From positions 1 through 14,496 of the forward strand of contig JAKOGH010000236.1 of assembly GCA_024811115.1 (NCBI GenBank): 14,496 bases of DNA, read 5' to 3'. The translations under genes and the position numbers were made by a program. The notes beneath the pieces are model-generated. The model made no database searches. It saw only the letters and a program-made list of their open reading frames with translations, and was not told where the DNA came from. Every line of letters starts with the position of its first letter. The stretch's first letter is position 1. Of the stretch, positions 1-8,018 are shown one piece after another. The stretch is from Terana coerulea. Taxonomy: Eukaryota > Basidiomycota > Agaricomycetes > Polyporales > Phanerochaetaceae.

Positions 1-1250
1 GGGGGCTTAGGGGTTGAACCGTCGTTCGCCCGCTCGGTCTCTTTGGCGGAAGGAGGGTTAGGACGGGTGCAGCGCCGTTTAGGCGGTGGCGCATCGTCGT
101 CACTATCGTCTGATCCTGCAGCCAAGACTCTGTCGTTCGCGTTTTTGGTGTTTTGCGCAGGCGGGTCAGGCCGCGCGGGCATTTTGCCGTCAGCACTTGG
201 GAAATAAGTTTCGCACCACTGACTTGAGTTGAGCGAAATCACGACGTTATTGGGTCCTCTCATGAAGGTCCAACCGTGCTCGTCGTGTCCGATGTATGTC
301 ATCATTTCGGACTTAGGCTGTAGTTTGTTCTTTCGAACATCGGCAGGGATAAAGACCCATGCACCGCAGCCAAATACGCGGATGTTATCAGCGTGGTTTT
401 CACATAAAAGTGCCTCATAAACGTAACCCATTTTAATCGTGAAACGGGAGTGCGGTTGTAAAGCACTGTTGCGTGCATAACCGCAAATTCCCACCACGAA
501 GGAGGAATGCAAGCTGTGAAGCGCATAGCTGGCTTTGTCCATGAGGTTCGATTGAACCGCTCAGCGCGTCCATTCTGCTGTGGGTATGAGGCGCTAGTTA
601 GGATTTTAATCCCTTCGTCCTTTAGCATTTGAATGAATGCGTTTGATTTATATTCTCCCCTGCATCCGACATCCAGCTCTCGACATTAGCTTTATGCTGG
701 TTTTGAACCATAGCAAGAAAGTTTTTGTTGCTTGGATGGCGACGGATTTTAGCCTTAGGCAAATAATCCATGCATGCGACGTATAATCATCGACAAAGGT
801 GATGATATACTGTACCGGTGATATGAATCAACCGGGAATTCTTTCAAGTCACTGTGAATGAGCTCAAAGGTCGCGATGCTCGTCGAGGCGTCGGCGGGAA
901 AGAGCGATTGTGCATCTTTCTTGTGCGCAGCCAGAGCAGGGTGAGTCCGACTTGTTATAGTCGAAATCAGGGCATTCGTCGTTGCTGACGGAAGTTGACG
1001 TAGGATCCGCTCAGAGGGATGTCCAAAACGTCTGTGCATTATTTACCGTCGCGAGACTAGCGCAAGGCCGTCTCGGTCAGTGTCTAAATAGTACACTGTT
1101 GCATTTTGGGTAAGCGGCACGAATTGCAATAATTCCTGGCGATTATCACCGTCCAGGATTTTCAGAGTGGTTGCATCACCCTCAATTAACCGGTTCTGTC
1201 GTAGCAGCTGGCCAAGCGAGATTAGATTCATGTCTTTTTGTGAAGGCATG
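1..1250 (-). pseudogene. Copia integrase (GAG-pre-integrase, core, connector), frameshifted
   Basis: Integrase would insert the cDNA into the genome. The order on the minus strand is: NLISLGQLLRQNRLIEGD (about 1160-1220); the first half of the HHCC zinc finger, HRRFGH (about 1020-1037); the expected CxxC half readable only in another frame (CSGC, about 925); the first catalytic Asp in FELIHSDLKEF (codon 848-850); the second block FVDDYTSHAW after another frame change (about 780-815); then YPQQNGRAERFNRT with the third acidic residue (about 545-585). From about 380 a shifted frame carries GHDEHGWTFMRGPNNVV and an acidic-proline connector (SDDSDDDAPPPKRR) that stays open to the window edge. At least four frame changes make the copy defective. 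Confidence 0.87.
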
Positions 1251-1262
1251 AGTCGAACATTT

Positions 1263-1490
1263 TCAGTAAGACTTTAATCGTTCTACTTGTCGCGCTAGAG
1301 CGGTAGTTGATGAGTCACCTTCCTCAGAGATAGTTACATGCCCATTAGCCGTTTGAACGACAATTGGGTCAATGTTGCGCAAGTTGCGCAATAAACTTCT
1401 TTGACCGGTGAAGTGGAAAGACGCTCCTGAGTCGAGCAGCCAATCACTTGATTTTGCAAGGTTTTTCCTTTGCAGCTCTGACACGCGTTA
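1263..1490 (-). pseudogene. Copia aspartic protease fragment
   Basis: One minus-strand frame encodes KSSDWLLDSGASFHFTGQ, the retropepsin active site of copia polyproteins. The catalytic Asp codon is at 1431-1433 and the DSGA motif is intact. About 40 residues of the downstream beta-rich fold follow (VVQTANGHVTI), then the frame drifts and ends at 1263. The expected continuation (NLISLGQLL, the link to the GAG-pre-integrase domain) is in a different frame starting near 1250. The protease would release Gag, integrase and reverse transcriptase from the polyprotein by self-cleavage. Confidence 0.85.
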
Positions 1491-1499
1491 AATAACTTA

Positions 1500-2400
1500 T
1501 TGTGCACACATCGGGCTGGTGATTGAAGGAAACCTGCTCCATTCAATATAGTAGCATACATGTGGTATCTACTTATTGTCAAGCCAGCCGAGACACTGCG
1601 CAATCAGCTGCAAAGTATCGGTCAGTGAGATGCACAAGTGCAGAGTTAGAGGGACGTACTCGAAGTACGCGTCGATGATGTCCTGGTGGATCTCTCGATC
1701 GTCCGTCAGGCATCCGGCGAACTGGTCGTCGACGTCGCTGTCGTTGTCCTCGTTTCCGAGGGACACGGCGTCCTCGATGTCAAGGGGTGGTCGCTGAGCG
1801 TCGAAGCCGTCCTCTCTGTCGGCGACATTTGCATGTCGACCTCGTCAGACCAGATGATCGGCGAGGATTCGCGCGAGCTCGCGCTTGGCGGGGCGAGGAG
1901 CTGCCCTCGACGAACTCTGGCTCAGCAAACTTTCGTTTGAAGGCGGCGTTGTTTGAGTCGATGCGGGCGTCGAGCTCGGCGATGCGAGCATCGAGCATGC
2001 GCTCGGCGTGGTCGAGGTTGGCCTGCTTGGCAGGCCTTCTTAGCGGCCTCATCTTCGGCGGCGGTGGCGGCGAACTCGCTGCAGGCGGTAGCCAGGCAGC
2101 CAGCTGGTGTCGCTCGTCGGGCGTGCCCGCGTGCTTGGTCGAGGGTTGAGCCCTTGTTCAGGGCGGCGTTCTTGTCCGCGATCCACTGCTTGCGAGCAAG
2201 TTTGCGGAGCTCTCGCGGCCCTCGCGAAGCTGGGCCTTATGCAGAGTTTGGTATTCGTCATCCTCGTCGAGGATTGCTAACAATTTAGTTAGCCTGGGGA
2301 GATCGTCGAGTGAACTCCTGTTGGAATTCTAACTCACGGACGGCGTTCGCAGATTGCGGTGCTCAATGTCCCGCATGGCGTCGGCAGCGGTGAAGCGTTG
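1500..2400 (-). pseudogene. Copia gag-protease linker, charged helical region, frameshifted
   Basis: Between the conserved KALSLAEKLGV stretch and the protease, the minus strand encodes about 300 residues rich in Ala, Glu, Asp and Arg, split among frames. Readable pieces are FTAADAMRDIEH and RELEFQQEFT (2310-2400), LTKLLAILDEDDEYQTLHKA (2220-2290), ARKQWIADKNAAL (2150-2200), AERMLDARIAELDARIDSNN (1950-2000) and an acidic stretch NEDNDSDVDDQFAG (1710-1755). The heptad-like spacing suggests a coiled coil. I cannot assign it to a named domain. It may be a Gag extension of this lineage or captured sequence. Joining the pieces needs several frame changes, so it is not translatable as it stands. 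Confidence 0.5.
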
Positions 2401-3591
2401 TGCTCGTTGGCATCGATAACCTCTCGAGGGTCCGGATGCGCTCCTGGGACCCGACGACTCCGAGCTTTTCAGCAAGGGATAGTGCCTTGCCGGGCGGGGG
2501 AACTAGTTGCCGTTGCCGAGCCAGAGCTCGCGCTCTCCTTCGATGCGAGACTGAATTTCTTCGGCCTCGGATTTGGGAGAGCGGGATGGCGGGGGCAAAG
2601 TCGTTCACCACGGGGATGACCGGGGGCGGCGATGTAGGAGTGACCGTGGTCAGCATCCTGGGCCTGCCTTTGCCCTTGCCCGCAGCGCTTGCCGGCGCTG
2701 GGTCTTCTTGCCCTTGCCGTTGCCGGCACCATACTGCTGCTGCTGCTGCGCTGCGGGCGCTGCTGCTGCCTTTCTGCTGCTGCCCGTTAGGGCGCTGCTG
2801 CTATTTGAACTGAGGATCCTTCCCTTGTTCTTGACGGCGGTGACGGCGTTTAGCAGACTTCGGTCTGCTTGCGCTGGCCACCGGAAAGCTTTCGCTGCTC
2901 CCATGCAGCGATGAGTTGCCTCCCATATTGCCTGGGATCAGGGGGCCCCAGCCGAGGTAGGAGTTAGCGATGTGTCCACCATCTTTTGGTTCAGCGTGGT
3001 GACGGTGGCGATGTGCTTACCATACCCTGGTGTCTTTGAAATGAGGAGCATCAGGTGTATGTAATCGTCCGCGGACGCATGCGCTCGCGTCAGAGGCGGT
3101 CGACATGTGCCTGGATCTTAGCGATCGCAGGTGCTGGAGACTGATCCTCGGGGAGGCGAGTTTCCAGGATGCCCCTGAAGTCAGCGTAGGCCGTGCAGAG
3201 TATTCTGGGTGTAGGTGGCCTGAAGGATTCGTACAGGGCCTTGGCTGTCGTACCGTTCTTCGCTGACTGTCCGATCTGGTATGTCAAGCGAAGGCGGATG
3301 AAGCCCATGGCCCGGAGGTCGTCGTTGATCCAGTCGTCGAGCTTGTCGACGGCCCTGGAGTACTCATGCTCGTTGCCGGGTACTCGCCGCTGGCGAAGCT
3401 CAGCGGTGGTTGGAGTGGCGGGGCGAGCAGGAGCGGCCGGGACAGTGCGGAATAAGACCGGCACCGTCGGCTGGGTCGTCAAGAGCTGACGAGATGCCCT
3501 GAGTGCCCAGGAATGACTTTAAGGTGTCGTTCCAGTGCTCCCAGTTGGTTCCGTCGAGGACGGGGACAAGCTTCTCGAGTGAGGAAGACAT
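2400..3591 (-). pseudogene. Copia gag, frameshifted
   Basis: Gag is the nucleocapsid-forming protein of the element. The ATG at 3591 follows the leader acceptor and begins MSSSLEKLVPVLDGTNWEHW, the usual start of a copia-type Gag (gag-polypeptide/UBN2 class). Around 3475 the reading moves to another frame, which carries the helical core with DDLRAMGFIRLR and ADFRGILETRL. Near 3080 a further shift leads to DDYIHLMLLISKTPGYG, and then a basic, glutamine-rich tail ending in GNGKGKKTQRR (about 2650-2900). No classic CCHC zinc knuckle was seen. At 2450-2560 the segment PPGKALSLAEKLGV resembles the conserved stretch that precedes the protease in fungal copia polyproteins. Three or more frameshifts make it a pseudogene. 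The boundary with the linker is arbitrary because gag and pol are normally one polyprotein. Confidence 0.82.
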
Positions 3592-3600
3592 TGTTGAGTT

Positions 3601-3899
3601 CTGTAAAGACAGAACAGTCAGTACGATGTACTGCCCTGGCTTTAGCCAAGGAGGGGCCCCAAAGGGCACCCTCATGCCTGCTCAGCTTGCCCAGCGCAGG
3701 CGGTGTGCTTGGTAGCGCAACCGTCGCGCACGATGGCAGCGAGTGGGTACGAGGCGAGTATACCAATGAGCTGGTTGTTGCTGCCAGTGACGGCGCCAAT
3801 CAACCGGCGTCATCGGGGCTCATAACCTATAGAAGTGCAGCGCATACAGCTGGCGTACACTCCTACCGAGGCCTAGAGGAAGCTAGGTTGGTTACTCAC
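3601..3899 (-). other. Probable 299-nt leader intron upstream of copia gag
   Basis: On the minus strand a strong donor (ACAG|GTGAGT, intron from 3899) lies inside the LTR. A consensus branch point TACTGAC (3617-3623) and acceptor TTTACAG (ending 3601) lie 9 nt before the gag ATG. Splicing would remove the LTR end, the primer-binding site and the whole untranslated leader, giving a messenger that can be translated but not reverse transcribed. This is inferred from splice motifs only. Confidence 0.5.
3815..3827 (-). other. Copia primer-binding site (half initiator tRNA-Met type)
   Basis: The minus strand reads GGTTATGAGCCCC directly after the LTR. GGTTATGAGCCC is the complement of the anticodon stem-loop of eukaryotic initiator tRNA-Met (GGGCTCATAACC), not of the tRNA 3' CCA end. 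Copia-type elements are known to prime reverse transcription with a tRNA-iMet fragment cut in the anticodon region, so the site fits both the element class and its place. Confidence 0.75.
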
Positions 3900-4122
3900 C
3901 TGTAGGTTGGTTGATACACACGTTAGTGGGTTTGAGAGTTGTAAGAGTCTTATTAGAGTATGGCGACAGAGGGCTGCCTTATATACAATACTGGGTGGCT
4001 GTACTACAAACAGACACAAATAGGTACCAGGACAATAGACAATAGGCATCGTCATGGTGGAACCTGGTAGAACAATAGAGAAGATGTGAGCAGAGCGCTT
4101 ACGGCGTCTATCTGACTCAACA
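3828..4122 (-). repeat. 5' LTR of the copia element (about 295 bp)
   Basis: On the minus strand the LTR opens with TGTTGAGTCAGA at 4122. It carries a TATA motif about 140 bp in and ends just before the tRNA-Met-like primer-binding site at 3827. The start is the canonical TG. The end reads TA rather than the expected CA, which may be one mutation, or the boundary may be a base or two off. The partner LTR lies outside the window, so the length rests on the TG start and the primer-binding-site position, not on a repeat comparison. Confidence 0.75.
3978..3985 (-). promoter_or_regulatory. TATA box of the copia LTR
   Basis: The minus strand reads TATATAAG here, about 140 bp inside the LTR. This is where U3 should end and the element's transcript should start 25-30 bp downstream. 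It drives transcription leftward, toward gag. Confidence 0.6.
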
Positions 4123-4610
4123 ATGCATACCTTCCGCATCAAATGACCGGCATCATGCTGGCACATGTACACTCATTCCATCTCGCGGTCTTTCGGAAAT
4201 AATAGTGAGCGTAGATGAGCAGTACTTGTACACTTCCATCAAGTCTGGTGCAGGGTAGGCTCTGCGCAGAGGTCTCCAGAGCCAATTTAAATTTGGGTGG
4301 CTCAACGGGCGGTGGATGACTGTAACGGGCTAATCCTAGAGAACGCAGGAGCAGGGCATACGCGTATTTTCATAGCCCGTACATTACTATCTTGACCTTT
4401 ATCATGTTGCCTCTTACCGTTACCAAGTACGAACAGTATAGTAGTTCCAACTTGGCTACATCATCATAAGTTACAGAATGTATGGAGCACTAGATACACC
4501 AGTTGTACACGTCTTTAAGCTTTGCAGGGTAAGAGCATACGTGTTACAATGAAGAGACGTTGCTGAATTTCCCGAACTACGCCATCTCCACGGAATCTGT
4601 ACGTACACGC
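4123..4610. other. Intergenic, no gene recognised
   Basis: This gap of about 490 bp lies between the copia LTR and the 3' end of the isochorismatase gene. It is rather AT-rich. No domain, tRNA or transposon terminus was recognised on either strand. It holds a short inverted repeat GGCTCTG/CAGAGCC at about 4258-4283, which is not distinctive. Confidence 0.6.
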
Positions 4611-5434
4611 TTACAGCCCGGAAAGCGTTCCGGCCTTCACGGCCGCATCGTGGCCCCTAGCGAGGAACCCGTACTCGGGGAGGTACCTAGCAATCTGGTT
4701 CAGCATCGCCCACTCGCACGACCTGCAAAACTGATACTCACTTGTCGAAGAACGGCATCATCTCCGGTGCACCGGGCGTGTTGCGCCAGTCACGCATGAG
4801 CTCGCACGCCACCGCAAACATCGAGAGCACCTGCACGCCCGCCGCGCGCATACGTTCGTTCGCGTTGTTCATCGTCACCAGGTCAAAGGTGCCCGAGGCG
4901 TCTCCGTTGGCGAACACCGTGTAGCCTTCCTGGCGCAGCGACATGGACAAGAACGCGGTGCAGACGTCCGTGGTGATGCCCGCGAGGATGATTTGCTTCT
5001 TGCCGGTAGCCTTGACGGCGGCCCTGAAGTCAGCGTTGTCCCACGCGTCAACCTCGCCACCGCGCTTGATGAGGGGTGCGTTGGGGTGCATGTCGATGAC
5101 TTCTTGCGGGAGCGGACCGTTCGGACCTGTTCCAACGAAGCCCGATCAGTAACGCACGAAGGTAGAAAATTGAAAGACGTACCAGTTTCCGTACTAGTGG
5201 TCAGAACAGTGGGCAGGTTGAAGATCTGGCCCAGAGCGGCATGAGCGAGGATGTTGTTCTTCAAAGCTACAGCAGGCTTGTCCCTCGCGATCTCAAACAG
5301 TCCCTCCTGGTGGTCGACAATGAGAAGAGCAACGTTGTCCTTGTCGATGCGGTCGTAGGTGTATCCTACATGCAGGGGCATGGTATTAGTAAAGAACGCT
5401 TGCAGTCGTAGTAAACACAGAACACACCAGGCAT
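4611..5434 (-). CDS. Isochorismatase-family cysteine hydrolase (YcaC-like), four-exon gene
   Basis: Preferred exons are 5434-5428, 5365-5183, 5126-4742 and 4686-4611, giving 216 residues. Introns are 62, 56 and 55 nt with GTGTGT, GTACGT and GTGAGT donors and TAG, CAG and TAG acceptors. The protein is an isochorismatase-fold hydrolase: Asp in LLIVDHQEGL (residue 20), Lys in PLIKRGGE (84) and the nucleophile Cys in GITTDVCTAF (119) form the Asp-Lys-Cys triad. TETGPNGPLP spans intron 2, and the tail FFDKYLPEYGFLARGH spans intron 3. Length and motifs match the bacterial YcaC group, whose substrate is not established; a cytosolic amidase-like activity is plausible but unproven. An alternative start at 5381 (MPLHV...) without the first intron is possible, but branch point TACTAAT and acceptor GTAG at 5366 favour splicing to MPGYTYDRIDKDN. 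A reading that stops at 4738 is wrong, because that TGA lies inside the third donor. No damage was seen. Confidence 0.93.
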
Positions 5435-6248
5435 GATTATGAGTCTCGCTTTGTGAGATGGGTTCGAAGGGGTGTTGAGTTCTTGAGTGCAGAGATCGCC
5501 TGCAGCCATCCTGGCTTTATAGTCCAGCGGTTTAAGACATTACCACCTGAGTACCATCGCCAAACATCCCATAAATCAAGGGAGGACGCTAAAGAAACCG
5601 CGCATGACCATTAATTTGAGTAATGTGGGAGCACAATCCCACACTAAAGGTGGAGAATTGTTCACCGACGCCAGTGTAGGCCGCGTGAAGGTCAGCGCCT
5701 GCCTCGAACATGTCAACGATGTAGTACAGGAGATAGCCCAGCAGCTCTCACCATTGGCTAACGCATTCGTAGTTTTTGGTTTCACCGGAACGACTGGATT
5801 CCGGACGAGTCCTGGGTTGACACTTGGGGCACACTCGCCGTGCTATGCCCGACGAGCGCTGGGCAGGCAGCACAATGTGACGCTGCACATCCAGGTTGGT
5901 CTGAGTAGCGATTGGCTGCTGAAGATGTATCAAACTTAGGCAGCGAAGGTTGGATGCCAAGTACTTACGTGTATCGAAAGAGGCAGAGACGAGCATGCAT
6001 GCGAGATCGGCGTGTGTGCGAACGTCCTACAATAAGGAAGAACGGACGAAGCACTCTGTGCATGGAAACAACCGACCTTAGTTTCTCAAACTTTTACGTG
6101 CACGTTTGCCGCCATTCTCATTACAGGCCTTGGCCAACTCAGACGTACCAGCATGGCGAATATTGATGGCGAATGGATACGCCGATGTATTGATACAACT
6201 GCTCCAAAACAGTCTAAACGAACGCGTGAATAACATTCATTGCTGTAG
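5435..6248. other. Intergenic region, no gene recognised
   Basis: About 810 bp separate the isochorismatase start from the carrier gene end. Open frames exist on both strands (the longest about 110 codons on plus, 5604-5939), but none shows a known motif, a good splice structure or a helix pattern. The right-hand part would hold the carrier's 3' untranslated region and the left-hand part the isochorismatase promoter. One perfect hairpin, TGTGGGA-gcacaa-TCCCACA, lies at 5624-5643. No tRNA-like T arm with a matching acceptor stem was found. Confidence 0.55.
5516..5521 (-). promoter_or_regulatory. Possible TATA box of the isochorismatase gene
   Basis: The minus strand reads CTATAAAG here, 82 bp upstream of the ATG at 5434. 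The spacing is plausible for a fungal core promoter. No other element supports it. Confidence 0.4.
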
Positions 6249-7567
6249 TTACTTCGTCTTGTCGTCCCATCTAAGTAGCTGCGGTTAGTACCATATGTCA
6301 ATTATTCGCAGCAAAAGGTAACACTCACATATCCGTGAACAACTTCCAAAGAATAGAGAACATCAGGCCCTGCAGGCCGTTGCACAAGATTCTGGTCTTC
6401 AGACCTCTGCCGAAAAGGCCCTTCAGGCCGTCGGTAGCGATCACCGCCTCGGCCGCCTCGAAGTAACCAATACGGCGTTCATGCACTTGTCTGTACGTCT
6501 TGACCACCCTGAGCGAGTTCGAAACAGTATCCGACACGACGGAAGCGCTGAACCCGATGAAAGCCTGTCGAAGCAGCTTCTGGATGAGGGTATGCGACTC
6601 GGGGAGATTCTCCTGCAGGAAGTTGTACGTTCCGAACCAGGGGTAATGTCCAACGAATGTAGCAGCGGCAGTGGCTAACGCGCCATACCACAGTGTACCA
6701 ACGCCATAGCGCTTGATCTGCGCCGTATAGGTTAAGTTATTGGCGGGATAGGTAATACGTGAGAACGCACCCTGACGCGGAGTTTCGCGAGCCCTGACTT
6801 CCCCTCCGTCTGCATCATTGTCTTCACCGTGTCCACAGGGGTCAAGATCATGCGGAAGGCTGCCGCCGCCAGACTGGCGAATATAGTCTGAACAAGGGAA
6901 GGAAGGTTCTTCATGTACGCGTTTGAGTGAAGTAAAGCCAGGATGCCAGCGTTGGCGGCGGTGTCACCAAAGCGCGAGACGGGTCCCTGGATGAGAGCGG
7001 CGGAGAGACCTTGGTAGTACCGAGTCCAGCCGCCGTCCGCGTACAGGGTCTTGGTGGCTTCTGTCATAGTCGTTCCGTAGCGGTACTGGTAGTTCATGAT
7101 CGTCCGCAGCGGCATGAGGGTCAATACTTGGAGAATCATAGCTGCAGTATTTGATGAGTCTGTGCGGCCTCTTTCGAACAGGGCCAAAGTGCACATACCC
7201 GCAGCACCACTCAAGCCTCCGCCAATGGCAGACTTAAGAGCTTTCCCTAAATCGAACTGAAAATCATTTGAACATCTCGACGGAGTGGGATCTGAGTGTA
7301 TTAACGTACGTCGACATCGTCGGCGTCGATGAATCCTTTGATGAACAACACGGCGAAGAATATCCCAAAGCCTGCCAGGACGATGTACCACAAGATAGTC
7401 CACCAGCTCCTTTTCTTCTTTGGCTCCTCCTCAGGCTCCTTCGCAAGGTCGGCGGGGTTCTCCTCGTCGTGAACGTCATGTACGTCATGCGGGACCTCGT
7501 TGTCGTCGATGAGGGCAGCTGGCGGAAGCAGCGGCTGCCGCTCGCTGGCGGCGGCGTTGGTGGACAT
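6249..7567 (-). CDS. Mitochondrial carrier family protein with extra N-terminal membrane segment
   Basis: Exons are 7567-7310, 7256-7199, 7141-6771, 6717-6329 and 6270-6249, encoding 365 residues. Introns are 53, 57, 53 and 58 nt with donors GTACGT, GTATGT, GTGCGT and GTGAGT. Residues 1-53 are soluble: SERQPLLPP, a DVHDVHDEE acid run, then EEEPKKKR. Residues 56-76 are a strongly hydrophobic helix. The carrier domain follows: a degenerate first signature MPLRTIM (116-121), DGGWTRYYQG (141-150), a good second signature TPVDTVKT (207-212), WYGALATAAATFVGHYPWF, and a third repeat with SLRVVKTYRQ and LKGLFGRGLKTRIL. Carriers of this family move small solutes across the inner mitochondrial membrane by six helices; the transported substrate cannot be told. 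The seventh segment and acidic head are unusual. The 57-nt intron is stop-free and a multiple of three, so it can be misread as coding. The TGA at 6325 belongs to the last donor; TACTAAC at 6285-6291 and acceptor TTAG lead to the short last exon WDDKTK. The gene is intact. Confidence 0.93.
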
Positions 7568-8018
7568 GGTGGTTTGGAGGAGAGATAGACATCTCGCACG
7601 CAAGCATCACTGGTGGAGGTTGCTGACCGAGCCAGAGTGTGGGAGCGTTGCATGCGGTAGGCGGCTTTCTGCTTCCGACTAATCGTGATTTATTTGGGTT
7701 TAGCACTTCTTCTCATTTGTGGACGCACTCTCGATTTTCCATGCAAAGCGTTGCGCTGCAAACGGTGTGCAGAGAACTGAAGGCATTGAGACGATACAAT
7801 TCACAAGTACAATTTACAAGTGAGAACATCGAAGAATAATTCTATGAAGCCAGTCGCATAATATGCCTGATCAGTCATAACTCGTAACTTAAGTACTGGA
7901 TACCGGAATATACGGCAGGGAGGTCAGCAAACTATTATAATATATAGCGAACCCGTCCGGAAGGCTAACTTGCTAACGGCTACACAGACGATACAGTAGC
8001 CGCAGCAAAGGTGACGGT
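7568..8018. other. Intergenic spacer between carrier gene and Argonaute remnant
   Basis: About 450 bp hold the carrier promoter (transcription leftward) and the region after the Argonaute stop codon. A pyrimidine-rich stretch, minus strand TCTATCTCTCCTCC at about 7575-7592, sits just before the carrier ATG, as in many fungal promoters. No clear TATA box, coding motif or RNA gene was seen. Confidence 0.5.

Larger units (their letters stand above)
1..4122 (-). mobile_element. Ty1/copia LTR retrotransposon, degenerate, 5' part (left end outside window)
   Basis: Reading the minus strand from 4122 there is an LTR, a primer-binding site, a leader, gag, an aspartic protease (WLLDSGAS), a GAG-pre-integrase motif (HRRFGHPS) and an integrase core (YPQQNGRAERFNR). 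Protease before integrase before the expected reverse transcriptase is the Ty1/copia (Pseudoviridae) order. The window ends in the proline- and acid-rich connector after integrase, so reverse transcriptase, RNase H and the 3' LTR are outside. Each domain is readable only in short stretches that hop between the three minus-strand frames, with at least seven apparent frameshifts, so the copy cannot be autonomous. The target duplication, if kept, would be plus-strand ATGCA at 4123-4127, to be matched at the unseen left end. Family assignment is firm; exact internal boundaries are approximate. Confidence 0.93.

Noticed and set aside
1576..2813. Long plus-strand open frames opposite the copia gag/linker region
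   Set aside because: They are low-complexity shadows (poly-Leu/Cys/Ala from CTG/GCC runs, Arg-rich stretches) of minus-strand Ala/Gln/Glu-rich coding sequence and carry no domain.
4687..4741. A 19-nt ultra-short intron (GTGAGT to TTGCAG) at the isochorismatase 3' end
   Set aside because: It keeps the frame, but a standard 55-nt intron ending at CTAG also keeps the frame and joins FFDK directly to YLPEYG, as expected for the family.
5624..5643. Hairpin TGTGGGA/TCCCACA as a terminator or regulatory RNA
   Set aside because: Bacterial-type terminators do not apply in a fungal genome, and a single 7-bp stem is expected by chance.
5604..5939. 111-codon plus-strand open frame as a possible gene
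   Set aside because: It has no recognisable motif, signal or splice structure, lies in an intergenic gap, and open frames on both strands there are of similar length.
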